The notes below the pieces were generated by a model that saw only the letters and a program-made list of their open reading frames with translations, was not told the origin of the DNA and did not search any database. From Rhizobium sp. NFR07 (GTDB lineage Bacteria; Pseudomonadota; Alphaproteobacteria; Rhizobiales; Rhizobiaceae), in the NCBI RefSeq assembly GCF_900111905.1, contig NZ_FOKM01000001.1, forward strand, positions 744,001 through 808,000: a stretch of 64,000 nt of DNA. The letters are read 5' to 3'. Both the position numbers and the translations under genes were made by a program. Within the stretch, counting starts at the first letter, position 1. Each line of letters begins with the position of its first letter. Shown here piece after piece: positions 52,468-60,999 of this stretch.

Positions 52468-53367
52468 ATGGACCCGAAATCGCGGGCCTACCTTGGCGTC
52501 CACGTCTATGCCTGCGTACGTTTCGTGCTCGACATCTGGCACAGCTATCTCGGTCGTCGCATCCGCTGGTTCTTCGACCCGGCTTTTCGCCGCCTGGAAA
52601 TCATTCCCCTGGTCGACTGGGACAACGCGCATGCCGGCTACGGCTATCTGGAACTGGGAGCCTCCGATGTCGGCGGCGTGCTGCGGCCCTATGCGCTGAA
52701 CTTCGACACGATCGCCCATGAGGTCGGCCATTTCATCAGCCTGTCGGAACTCGGCATCCCGATGATCACATCGCGCGAGGCAGATTTCTTCCCGTTTTCC
52801 GAAGCCTTTTCCGACTGCGTGTCGCTGATTTCGCTCCTGCATTTCGATTCCGCCGTCGACCGGCTGCTGCGTCGGACGCAAGGCAATCTTCTGCTCTCCA
52901 ACGAGCTCAACCGCTTCGCCGAGACCAGTCCCGAGACGCAAATCCGTCTCGCCACCAATTTCCGCCGCATGTCGGAAACCACCCGCGAACCGCACGACCG
53001 CTCGCTCCCCTTCCTCGGCGCGATCTTCGACAGCATCGTGGACGTCTACCACCGCCAATTGGTTCGCGAAGGGTTCGCCGACCCGCGCCTGCTCGACGTC
53101 GATCTCCGTGAATTGACGCTCGACCAATTCGACGAGTTTCGCGGCTTGACCGAGCGATCGTTCCGCGACCGGTCGCTCTATTTCAAGCTGGCACTCGAAA
53201 CCGCCCGCGACCAGGTCGGTGGCGCGCTCGCGGGGTCGCTGCGCTCGCTCGACCCAAACACTATGACGCTTGATCAAGTCGCAAGGGCGGTGGTTGCAGC
53301 AACGGTCGACGGGGTCGCGGCCGAACGGCTCGAGGCAAATTTTGTATGGCGTGAAATCATCCGTTGA
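52468..53367 (+). CDS. Gluzincin-type zinc metallopeptidase, catalytic part
   Basis: A 299-residue continuation of the frame above. The zinc motif is H84-E-V-G-H88 (AHEVGHFIS) and the third ligand is probably Glu112 in SEAFSD, resembling the E-A-x-S-D of M4/M36 peptidases. An upstream segment rich in aromatic residues (RAYLGVHVYACVRFVLDIW) fits the preceding domain. There is no signal peptide. In a YcaO cluster a peptidase commonly removes a leader from the modified precursor. The ATG used here has no ribosome site, so the natural product is probably the joined protein of about 393 residues. Confidence 0.72.
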   Translation: MDPKSRAYLGVHVYACVRFVLDIWHSYLGRRIRWFFDPAFRRLEIIPLVDWDNAHAGYGYLELGASDVGGVLRPYALNFDTIAHEVGHFISLSELGIPMITSREADFFPFSEAFSDCVSLISLLHFDSAVDRLLRRTQGNLLLSNELNRFAETSPETQIRLATNFRRMSETTREPHDRSLPFLGAIFDSIVDVYHRQLVREGFADPRLLDVDLRELTLDQFDEFRGLTERSFRDRSLYFKLALETARDQVGGALAGSLRSLDPNTMTLDQVARAVVAATVDGVAAERLEANFVWREIIR

Positions 53368-53392
53368 AACAAGTCCTTGATAGGAGGGGAAC

Positions 53393-54076
53393 ATGAGCGA
53401 CTGCTGCTGCCATCCCGGTGTAGGTCCAAACGCAACAGACCTAACGCCTCCCAACTATAGCGCCTATAGACCAGGCGAAGTGCGATTATATGGGCGCCCG
53501 GCCCCTCACGCGCCCATAGTTGTACATTCCGAGGAAGAGGTACTAAAACGACTCGAAAATGACCTACACGTCAACAACATCGAGGGCGATACAAAGAAAA
53601 TAGTAGAAATCGCAAGAAAAAGCCTGTCATACAGCCCTGATCCAAATAACGTCCTTGGGGTTTTCAAGGAAAAAATCACACTCGCGGTCCTGCTGGGTTT
53701 CGATGTTTATTCTCTCCCGGTGGAGATTTCCTCCAAGAAATGCTGCGACGATGACAAAGGCAGGAGCATCGGCGTCATATACGGCTACTCCTATGAAGGG
53801 CACTGCTATGATTTGCCAAAGCCGTTGATCATGTTCCTGCCATGTCCACCCCACCAGCTTACATTCGGCGATTGCGAATGCGATTGCGGATACGGTCCAG
53901 GCCTCGGCTATGCCGTATGGCAGATCGACAGGCTGGAGGATGTTATGGTAATCGATATTCGCGTCGACGATGTGAAGACACTCATCCTTGACGCCAATCT
54001 TCCGGGCAACCGTTCACCGCTCGCCTACTCACAGACCATGAGGCTTGCACCGTCGCGGCCGCCGATCAGCGGCTGA
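53393..54076 (+). CDS. Cys-rich 227-residue protein of unknown family, candidate YcaO-TfuA substrate
   Basis: I do not recognise this family. It starts MSDCCCHPGVGPN after an AGGAGGGG site. It has ten Cys: 4-6, 117, 118, 138, 151, and 161/163/165 in DCECDCGYG. The middle (residues 46-112) is hydrophilic then hydrophobic helical, and residues 170-200 look like a beta strand pair. Codons such as ATA, TTA, CTA and AAA are frequent, unlike its neighbours, so it was probably acquired separately. As the last gene of the YcaO-TfuA-peptidase series it is the best candidate for the modified substrate. A structural or partner role is also possible. Confidence 0.7.
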   Translation: MSDCCCHPGVGPNATDLTPPNYSAYRPGEVRLYGRPAPHAPIVVHSEEEVLKRLENDLHVNNIEGDTKKIVEIARKSLSYSPDPNNVLGVFKEKITLAVLLGFDVYSLPVEISSKKCCDDDKGRSIGVIYGYSYEGHCYDLPKPLIMFLPCPPHQLTFGDCECDCGYGPGLGYAVWQIDRLEDVMVIDIRVDDVKTLILDANLPGNRSPLAYSQTMRLAPSRPPISG

Positions 54077-54095
54077 GTCCGGTATATCGCGGCTA

Positions 54096-54120
54096 GTGTG
54101 GCCGAAGCTATCGGCCACAC
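54096..54120. terminator. Bidirectional terminator between convergent genes
   Basis: GTGTGGCCGA at 54096-54105 and TCGGCCACAC at 54111-54120 form a perfect 10-bp stem around AGCTA. It lies 20 bases after the Cys-rich gene and 25 bases after the end of the oppositely oriented LuxR-type gene. Confidence 0.75.
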
Positions 54121-54145
54121 GCCGTTCATGCGTCTCAAACACACC

Positions 54146-54517
54146 TCAATTCATCTCGGTCGAGAACCAGGCCATCAGTCCCGCAGCGTTCCGGATCCCG
54201 GTGGAGCGCATCATTCTCGCGCGGTGCGCCTCCACCGTGCGCCGGGACAGCTTGAGTTCCTCGGCGATCTCGCCGCTCGTCTTGCCCTGCGCCATCATCG
54301 TCAATATCTGCCGCTGCCGGCCGGTCAGCGGATTTTCAGCGTCTGCCAGCGGCCGGTTCCGTGCTTCGAAACAGTAGAGCGCCTCGGCGAAAGGGCGGAA
54401 GACGAATATCTCAGGCTGTCGCCAGTATTGTCTCCGTGCTGGCATTTGTCTGCCGGTGTTCTTCGTCGTTAGCACAGCAAGCCATAAAGCCATCTCGCCC
54501 CGGATCAGACTGGCCAA
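54146..54517 (-). CDS. Orphan LuxR-type DNA-binding protein
   Basis: A 123-residue protein with a LuxR/NarL helix-turn-helix at about residues 63-120: LTGRQRQILTMMAQGKTSGE, then EELKLSRRTVEAHRARM. The first 60 residues are not a recognisable receiver or autoinducer domain. A TTG start at 54517 is backed by AAAGGA 4 bases upstream. It may be the regulator of the convergent YcaO cluster or the tail of a decayed response regulator. Nothing clear is seen in the 247 bases upstream. Confidence 0.68.
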   Translation of the reverse strand: MASLIRGEMALWLAVLTTKNTGRQMPARRQYWRQPEIFVFRPFAEALYCFEARNRPLADAENPLTGRQRQILTMMAQGKTSGEIAEELKLSRRTVEAHRARMMRSTGIRNAAGLMAWFSTEMN

Positions 54518-54764
54518 TATGTCCTTTCGGAACTAGACTTTTTCGGATTGCAGCATAGCGCCACAACATTGCAGTGCCGAGCCCTCGTGACTGCAATGGC
54601 GAGATGACAGCTTATGGCTCCGCTGCGACCGGGTGTTTTCACCACGCAATGTCCGCTTCGCGGCGACGTCGACCGGTAGCTCGATGACCACTATGGAGGC
54701 GCAAAGCTGTCAAAGCGCCACGTGGTCTGCGGTCTTGACCGGATCTGAACCATTGACTCATTCG

Positions 54765-55448
54765 TTATTCGCGTTCTCCCTCGTGGATACGCACGCCTGC
54801 TGTCATAATATGCGTTCGCATGGCATTTTCAGCGCCACTGGCATTGCGAGCCTGAATCGCATCAACGATTGCTTTGTGTTGCTGGACCATCTCTTTGCTC
54901 ACGCCGGCGGTGAACACGCGAGACCGCGAACTCACCCAGTGATGTTCCTTTCGCACCGAGTTGATCAATCGGAATATGCTCCAGTACATGCCGTTTCGCA
55001 CGCTCTCGGCGATCTTGGAATGAAAAGCGCTATCCCACCTTTCATACTCGTTGGGACTGTCGGCCGCCGCGGCGCGGTGCACCAAGTGCTTCATCTGATC
55101 GATTTCCATTTGCGTGGCTCGGATCGCGGCCAGCCCCGCCAGGATAGGCTCGATCTGCTGCCGAACTTCTATGATGTCATGGGGACTGGTGTGGTTGGCC
55201 AACGACTTGAGGCTCGCGGTCTTGGGGTTAACCTCCCTGATGAATGTGCCCTGCCCCTGCTTGCGAAAGAGCAACCCCTCGCCCTCCAATGCATTCAGCG
55301 CTTCACGCACAAGGCGGCGACCGACGCCGAGCGCGGCGCTCAATTGCCTCTCAGGCAAAAGACGATCTTCCGTGAGGAAGCGGGTGTCGGCTTCACCGAT
55401 CGCGGACCTCAGCGTGGCGACGACGCGGAGTGTCTTTTGAGACGACAT
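54765..55448 (-). CDS. GntR/FadR-family (FCD domain) transcriptional regulator
   Basis: A 227-residue GntR-type regulator. The winged helix includes LPERQLSAALGVGRRLVREA then LNALEGEGLLFRKQGQGTFI. The FCD ligand domain starts near residue 80 with RQQIEPILAGLAA and has the metal-binding His residues in WDSAFHSKIAE and MVQQHKAIVDAI. ATG 55448 is preferred to 55505. It is divergent from the polyamine-type importer and probably represses it until an organic acid or amine-related ligand binds. Confidence 0.85.
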   Translation of the reverse strand: MSSQKTLRVVATLRSAIGEADTRFLTEDRLLPERQLSAALGVGRRLVREALNALEGEGLLFRKQGQGTFIREVNPKTASLKSLANHTSPHDIIEVRQQIEPILAGLAAIRATQMEIDQMKHLVHRAAAADSPNEYERWDSAFHSKIAESVRNGMYWSIFRLINSVRKEHHWVSSRSRVFTAGVSKEMVQQHKAIVDAIQARNASGAENAMRTHIMTAGVRIHEGERE

Positions 55449-55488
55449 TTGTTTCAGCTCCAAGCAAACCGTTGCACTCAATAAAACT

Positions 55489-55684
55489 GAACCAATCCGA
55501 ACCAATTTGCAAGACAGGCATAATGCTCACAAAACAGGCGCCGTTGCATTGCAGCACGAAACTTAGTCAACCTCCGGCGTTTTTTCCTTGACTACTGCCA
55601 ATCTCGAGATGAGGATTTGCTACCAAGAGCGTGATCCACACTCCTGCCTTGTCTCAAACGACCTGCACCAATGCTGATTGGTTC
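55489..55684. promoter_or_regulatory. ACCAAT/ATTGGT operator cluster for the GntR regulator
   Basis: GAACCAAT occurs twice in direct repeat at 55489-55496 and 55499-55506, just upstream of the regulator start. Its complement ATTGGTTC is at 55677-55684, 23 bases before the binding-protein gene, where it forms the palindrome ACCAAT-GCTG-ATTGGT (55667-55682). This distribution on both sides of a divergent promoter is what a locally acting regulator would need. TTGACT at 55589 region is a possible -35 for the importer. Confidence 0.5.
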
Positions 55685-55707
55685 GAAAATAATTTGGGGG
55701 ACTTGAA

Positions 55708-56769
55708 ATGAAGAGACGTGATTTCCTGGCGCTTGCGGCGTCGACGGCGATTCTGCCAACCCTCGGAGCGGCAAGCTCCGTGTTCGCGCAATCAAAGCCC
55801 GAACAACTGGCGCTGATGACCTGGGGAGGCCTGTGGGGCGACGGCATGGCCAAGTATGTCGACATCCCCTTTGCCGAAAAGACCAGCGTCAAGATCGTGC
55901 AGGACCGCGGCTCGAGCCCGGTGGAGCGCATCACCAAACTAAAGATCAGCATGGACAATCAGGTCTTTGACCTCGTGCAGCTGCATGACGGGATCGTGCC
56001 GTTGGCGGAAGCTCAGGGCGTTCTGGAAGATCTTGATCCAACCTCACCGAACCTCCCGTTCCTGGCAGCCGTACCGGATCGCTTCAAGCGCAAGGGCTGG
56101 GTGGCGATGATCTATTCGGCGCTCGGCATCGTCTATAATCCGGACATGGTAAAGATCCCGCCGAAGAGCTTTGCCGATCTGTGGAACGAAGAATACGCCG
56201 GTGCGATCGTGCTGCCGGAAATCACCCATTCGATCGGCCCCTACATGATCCCGATCGGCGCCATGGCTGCCGGCAAGGATGCCAAGGATACCGAGGCCGG
56301 TTTCGAGATGCTGTCCAAGATGAACGACCTGGAGCCGATCTGGGCGAAGGATACCGACAGCATCATGAGCGCGCTGGTCAATGGCGAGGCCGCCGTGGGC
56401 CTGCTCTACAAATCGCAGACCTATACGGTGCTGAAACAGGGCGGCAAGGTCGAGTGGGTCTTCCCGCAGGAAGGCGCCATCTCCTACCTCTCGGGCACCG
56501 GCATAGCAAAGAACACCAAGAACAAGGCGCTCGCCGAACAATATGTCAACGCGACGCTCGATCCGTCCACCCAAGGCTGGGTCGCCAACGTGTTCAACTA
56601 TGGCGGAACCCATCCGGACACGCTGAAGACGCTTCCGGTCGAGCTGCAGCAGCGCGTGCAGTTCTCCGACGAGGAAGTGGCACGCATCATCGATCTGGAC
56701 CACGAATTCATCTCCGCCAACCGCGGCGAGTGGACTGATCGCTGGAACAGGGTGATCGCCGGCGGCTGA
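55708..56769 (+). CDS. Spermidine/putrescine-type ABC transporter substrate-binding protein
   Basis: A 353-residue PotD/PotF-class (SBP_bac_6/8) protein. A KRRDFLALAAS export signal (Tat-like) ends near SVFAQS. It has LALMTWGGLWGDGM at the first strand and SALGIVYNPDMV in the hinge. GGGGGA precedes the ATG. ABC ATPase and permeases follow after a GATase-like gene. The ligand is a polyamine, amino acid derivative or other small cation; sequence alone does not settle it. Confidence 0.84.
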   Translation: MKRRDFLALAASTAILPTLGAASSVFAQSKPEQLALMTWGGLWGDGMAKYVDIPFAEKTSVKIVQDRGSSPVERITKLKISMDNQVFDLVQLHDGIVPLAEAQGVLEDLDPTSPNLPFLAAVPDRFKRKGWVAMIYSALGIVYNPDMVKIPPKSFADLWNEEYAGAIVLPEITHSIGPYMIPIGAMAAGKDAKDTEAGFEMLSKMNDLEPIWAKDTDSIMSALVNGEAAVGLLYKSQTYTVLKQGGKVEWVFPQEGAISYLSGTGIAKNTKNKALAEQYVNATLDPSTQGWVANVFNYGGTHPDTLKTLPVELQQRVQFSDEEVARIIDLDHEFISANRGEWTDRWNRVIAGG

Positions 56770-56824
56770 TGCCAGACCTGGGCGGCAATCGGTTGCCGCC
56801 CTCCCCTTGCAGGATATTCATACT

Positions 56825-58249
56825 ATGACAACTTTCGGCCTTGCCGATCGGGGAGCGTTTGCGGGCAATACGCTCGCATTTCTCAATCGCTGCCGTTCCC
56901 ATGGCATCGGCGTCGATGAAGACGGCGATGATGGTTTCAGGATTGCTGCCGCTGCATCGGATGCGGCAGTACGGCTCGGCCTCTCTCCTGTGGTCGAGCC
57001 GCTGGCGGAGCCTCCCCTGCATCCCCCAAAGTGGGCCTTCGCCCCGAGAATTGCCATCTATGCCGGCGACGCTATCGGCTACCCCTATTGGGGTTATTAC
57101 GCCCACGCGCTGCTCAGCATAGGCTTCGGCTTTCATGCCGTCACGGGCGAAGACGTGGCCGTCGGCTGCCTGGCCGGATACGACCTTCTCGTCATGCCGG
57201 GTGGCTTCGCCACCTGGGGCCTCGACCGAGCCGAAGGCATCGACGGGATCGACGCCGCGATCTCGCGCTTCATCCGCGAAGGCGGCACCTATATAGGCTC
57301 CTGCGGCGGCGCCTTCTACATGTCGGAAGGCCGTCCGGGCTGGCACGGCGCGATCGATGCGACGCCGAAATTCACCCAGGAGTACTTGCTGACCGGCGCC
57401 GCAGTCCTCAGCATCTCCGTCGATGGGCCGGTGATAGGACGCGGCCTGCCGGAGTTGCTGGAACTGCCTTATTACCACGGGCCGATCTATGCGCAGGCGA
57501 ACCGAGAGGCGGAAGACCTCGGCCATTTCCGCTATCATATTTCCGAAAGCGGTCTCTTCATCGACAATCCGTTGTCGCAAGGCATGTTCGACAGGGAGAT
57601 GCGGGGCACGCCGGCCATCTTCATGGCGTCTTTCGGCAAAGGCCGGGTATTGACTTTCTCGCCTCATCCGGAAATGGGCGAGTTCGTCCGCAAGGGCATC
57701 GCCCTTGAAGGCTATGTGCGTCGTTATCTCCCGATCCGCGGCTTCAAGGTCATGGATCAGACGCTGCGCTTCTTCATGAAGGAAGATTGCGCCGGTTTCC
57801 GCCTGATCCACAATGCCATTGCCTGTCTGGGGCTGTATGAAGGGAACTCGCCGGCCATCGGCCCGGAACTGGAACTGGAACTGGAACGTGCCGATGGCAT
57901 CGGTGCAGTCATCGAACGCCTGGACCGGACGATGGCGCAGCAATTCGCCGCGATCGGGCAACTGGCGGCTGCCGAGACCGTGGCGATGCAGGAGATAATC
58001 GCCGCGGAAGCGTCGCGATTGAAATCCGAGTGGGACGACGTGTCCTCGACGATGAAAGCGGTCGTCAGGGCCACCCCGATCGACGCCCGTGTCGCGACCG
58101 GCCTGTCCACCGTCCTCGATACCGCTTCGCGCGCCGACCAGAACACCCGCCTGGCGGAAATCCTCATCGTGACCGAACTTCCCATCCGCCTCGTCGCGGC
58201 AGCCCTTCGCATCGTTGCATGCGACCGCGCCCTGGAGACAACCGAATGA
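56825..58249 (+). CDS. Class-I glutamine-amidotransferase-like (BPL_N-type) protein
   Basis: A 474-residue protein. Residues 75-310 resemble the BPL_N/class I amidotransferase fold: LLVMPGGFATWGLD and YIGSCGGAFYMSEG, where the Cys could be a nucleophile, and a C-terminal HPEMGEFV. The last 150 residues are helical. Its exact reaction is unknown. It sits inside an importer operon that ends with a gamma-glutamyltransferase homologue, suggesting hydrolysis of a gamma-glutamyl or amide bond in the imported compound. Start ATG 56825 is preferred over 56807. The stop overlaps the ATPase gene. Confidence 0.7.
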   Translation: MTTFGLADRGAFAGNTLAFLNRCRSHGIGVDEDGDDGFRIAAAASDAAVRLGLSPVVEPLAEPPLHPPKWAFAPRIAIYAGDAIGYPYWGYYAHALLSIGFGFHAVTGEDVAVGCLAGYDLLVMPGGFATWGLDRAEGIDGIDAAISRFIREGGTYIGSCGGAFYMSEGRPGWHGAIDATPKFTQEYLLTGAAVLSISVDGPVIGRGLPELLELPYYHGPIYAQANREAEDLGHFRYHISESGLFIDNPLSQGMFDREMRGTPAIFMASFGKGRVLTFSPHPEMGEFVRKGIALEGYVRRYLPIRGFKVMDQTLRFFMKEDCAGFRLIHNAIACLGLYEGNSPAIGPELELELERADGIGAVIERLDRTMAQQFAAIGQLAAAETVAMQEIIAAEASRLKSEWDDVSSTMKAVVRATPIDARVATGLSTVLDTASRADQNTRLAEILIVTELPIRLVAAALRIVACDRALETTE

Positions 58250-59346
58250 ATACGCAGGCCCCTTCCATGATCAATGCGGATGTCCGCTTCACCCGGGTAG
58301 AGAAGAAATTCGATACCGCCACGGCACTGCATTCCCTCGATCTGGAGATCGAGCGCGGCAGTCTCTTCGCGCTTCTGGGACCGAGCGGTTGCGGCAAGAC
58401 GACGACGCTGCGACTGATCGCCGGTTTCGAGCAACCGACAAGCGGCCATGTATATATCCGCGGCAACGATGTCACGGGCGTGCCGGCCTACAAGCGCAGT
58501 TTCGGTATGGTGTTCCAGAGCTTCGCGCTGTTCCCGCACCTGACGGTCGCCGAGAATGTCGCCTTTGGCCTGAAAATGCGCAACGTTTCAAAGGCGGATA
58601 TCGTCACCAAGGTTGCGGCGGCGCTCGATCTCGTCGAGCTCGGCAAACTCGGCGAACGCTATCCGCGCCAGCTTTCCGGCGGTCAGCAGCAACGCGTGGC
58701 GCTTGCACGCGCCGTTGTGTTCGAGCCCGATGTTTTGCTTCTCGACGAGCCCCTGAGTGCGCTCGACAAGATGCTGCGCGAGCAGATGCAGGTCGAGATC
58801 CGCCACCTTCAGCAGCGGTTGAAGATGACCACCGTCTTCGTCACCCATGACCAGGAAGAGGCCCTGACCATGTCGGACCGCGTCGCCGTGATGAAGGATG
58901 GTCGCATTCAGCAGGCGGGGACGCCGCGCGAGATCTATGACCGGCCCCGCACGGAGTTCGTGGCCACCTTCCTCGGCGCCAGCAACATTCTTGAAGCGAT
59001 CGTCAAGGGCAAGGACGGGACCGGTACGATCCTAGACATTGCCGGCAACACGCTGTCCGTCGCCGGTGTAACCGCGGAGGCCGGCGCAAAGCTTTGCTTC
59101 GCCCTGCGGCCGGAAAAGATCTCGATCGGCAGTATGGACGGCAACCAGCCAGGCGGTATTGCCGCCAGCGTGCGCGAGGCAATCTATCGCGGCGCCCAGA
59201 CCTTACTCTATCTCGACATCAACGGCATGCCCGTCAACGCCGTGGTGCAGAATGCCGGCGTCGAACCGATGAACCTCGAGCCGGGTGCGGCAGTCAGGCT
59301 TCATTGGGACAATGACAACATGGTCGCGCTGGAGCCCGCACGATGA
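58246..59346 (+). CDS. Polyamine-type ABC transporter ATPase (PotA-like)
   Basis: A 366-residue ATPase. Walker A is GPSGCGKTT, the Q-loop is GMVFQSFALFPHLTV, the signature is [16 protein letters not shown], Walker B is VLLLDEPLSALD, and the H-loop is FVTHDQEEAL. A C-terminal TOBE domain runs from about residue 250. ATG overlaps the stop of the GATase-like gene, and its own stop overlaps the first permease. Confidence 0.88.
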   Translation: MNTQAPSMINADVRFTRVEKKFDTATALHSLDLEIERGSLFALLGPSGCGKTTTLRLIAGFEQPTSGHVYIRGNDVTGVPAYKRSFGMVFQSFALFPHLTVAENVAFGLKMRNVSKADIVTKVAAALDLVELGKLGERYPRQLSGGQQQRVALARAVVFEPDVLLLDEPLSALDKMLREQMQVEIRHLQQRLKMTTVFVTHDQEEALTMSDRVAVMKDGRIQQAGTPREIYDRPRTEFVATFLGASNILEAIVKGKDGTGTILDIAGNTLSVAGVTAEAGAKLCFALRPEKISIGSMDGNQPGGIAASVREAIYRGAQTLLYLDINGMPVNAVVQNAGVEPMNLEPGAAVRLHWDNDNMVALEPAR

Positions 59347-60206
59347 ACCCAAGCCTGTCGCGCAATTCGCTGGCATGGGCGGTGGCGCTGCCGCCTCTCA
59401 TCATTCTCGCGCTCTTCTTCGTCGTGCCGTTGGGATATCTGCTGTTCATCAGCTTCATGACCAATTCGGCAACGTCGCTCTTCGACGTCCAGCCGACCCT
59501 CGCCAACTATACGGAGATCTTCTCCGATAGTTTTTACTGGCTGATCATCCAGCGCACTCTTCTCTCCACCGCTGTCGTTCTGATCCTTTGCCTGCTGCTC
59601 GGCTATCCGGCAGCCTTCTATGCTGCGCATCTGTCGCCGCGGGGCCGGCTGATCATGCTGATGATCATGATGGTGCCGCTGATGGTGAGCAATGTCGTGC
59701 GCGCCTATGGCTGGTTTGCGATCCTTGGTCGCCGCGGCGTGCTGTCGGGTACGCTAACCGGTACTGGCATCATTGAGAGACCTGTCCAGTATCTTTATTC
59801 CTTCGAGGCCGTCACGCTCGGCCTGCTCACCATTCTGCTTCCATTTATGGTCGTCTCGCTGACGAATTCGCTGGCGACGATAGACAAGCATTACACGGAA
59901 GCGGCCCACTCTCTCGGAGCCGGACCGTGGCGGACCTTTTTGCGCGTAACTCTTCCTCTTTCCAGCCCCGGCATCGCATCAGGACTAATGCTGGTGACCT
60001 TCCTGGCGCTCAGTGCCTATGTTTCGATCGCACTGCTTGGTGGCCCCCGCTACAAGTTGCTGGTCAGCATGGTCTTCGACAGCGTCTCGACATTCCGCTG
60101 GCCGCGCGCCGCCGCACTATCCTTCGTGCTGCTGCTGATCGCTTTCATCATCGCGATCGTCATCCAGCTCGTCGTCCGTCCACAACGCGTCCAGGGAAAG
60201 GCGTGA
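59343..60206 (+). CDS. Polyamine-type ABC transporter permease (PotB-like)
   Basis: A 287-residue PotB/PotH-type permease with six hydrophobic segments. RAYGWFAILGRRGVLSGTL is typical, and the EAA loop is YTEAAHSLGAGPWRTFLRVT. It pairs with the PotC-like permease 3 bases downstream. Confidence 0.87.
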   Translation: MNPSLSRNSLAWAVALPPLIILALFFVVPLGYLLFISFMTNSATSLFDVQPTLANYTEIFSDSFYWLIIQRTLLSTAVVLILCLLLGYPAAFYAAHLSPRGRLIMLMIMMVPLMVSNVVRAYGWFAILGRRGVLSGTLTGTGIIERPVQYLYSFEAVTLGLLTILLPFMVVSLTNSLATIDKHYTEAAHSLGAGPWRTFLRVTLPLSSPGIASGLMLVTFLALSAYVSIALLGGPRYKLLVSMVFDSVSTFRWPRAAALSFVLLLIAFIIAIVIQLVVRPQRVQGKA

Positions 60207-60209
60207 GCC

Positions 60210-60992
60210 ATGAGTGCCTTCATTCTTCGTCTGGTCGTCGGCATCGTCCTTGCGCTTGTCATCGGCCCGATCCTCGTCGTCATCATCGCGGCGTTCAGCT
60301 CGGGAGAATCCCTGAGCTTTCCGCCGCCGGGCTTCTCGCTGCGCTGGTTCATCGAATTCTTCAGCATCGCGCAGATGCGCAACGCCTTCATGCTTTCGAT
60401 CGTTTTGGCGATAGCCTCCGCTTGTGGTGCAGCCGCTGTAGGCCTACTGGGGGCGATCTATGTGTCCCGCAACCGCAATGCCTTTTCGGTTATGCTTCAG
60501 ATGTTGATCATGGCGCCGCTCGTCTTTCCTGCGCTGATCCTCGGCCTCGCACTGCTGCTGCTCTACAAGACCGTCAACATGAGCGTGCTGCCCGGCCTCT
60601 TCATCGCCCATGTCGTGGTCTGTCTGCCCTATGCCTTCCGGTCGGTGCTGACGTCGCTGCAAAGCTTCGACACCACGCTGGAAGAGGCAGGTCAGAGCCT
60701 CGGCGCAGGCCCTGTCCGATCCTTCCTGCTGATCACCATGCCGATCATCTGGCCGGGGGTTCTGTCGGGCTGGCTGTTCGCCTTCGTCGTCTCCTTCGGC
60801 GAACTCAACACCGCACTCTTTCTTACCGGCCCGGGTATCGTCACCCTTCCGATCGAGATCTTCAGCTACCTGCAGTTCCAGGGCAATCAGCTCGTCGTCG
60901 CGGCGGCCTCCGCTTTGCAGGTCCTCATCATTCTCATCGTGCTCTTCCTGGCGGAACGCCTGGTCGGCGCACGTCAGATCGTCCAGAGATAG
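60210..60992 (+). CDS. Polyamine-type ABC transporter permease (PotC-like)
   Basis: A 260-residue PotC/PotI-type permease. FSSGESLSFPPPGFSLRWF is a family hallmark, and the EAA loop is LEEAGQSLGAGPVRSFLLIT. It is followed after 7 bases by the gamma-glutamyltransferase homologue. Confidence 0.87.
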   Translation: MSAFILRLVVGIVLALVIGPILVVIIAAFSSGESLSFPPPGFSLRWFIEFFSIAQMRNAFMLSIVLAIASACGAAAVGLLGAIYVSRNRNAFSVMLQMLIMAPLVFPALILGLALLLLYKTVNMSVLPGLFIAHVVVCLPYAFRSVLTSLQSFDTTLEEAGQSLGAGPVRSFLLITMPIIWPGVLSGWLFAFVVSFGELNTALFLTGPGIVTLPIEIFSYLQFQGNQLVVAAASALQVLIILIVLFLAERLVGARQIVQR

Positions 60993-60999
60993 GCATAAC

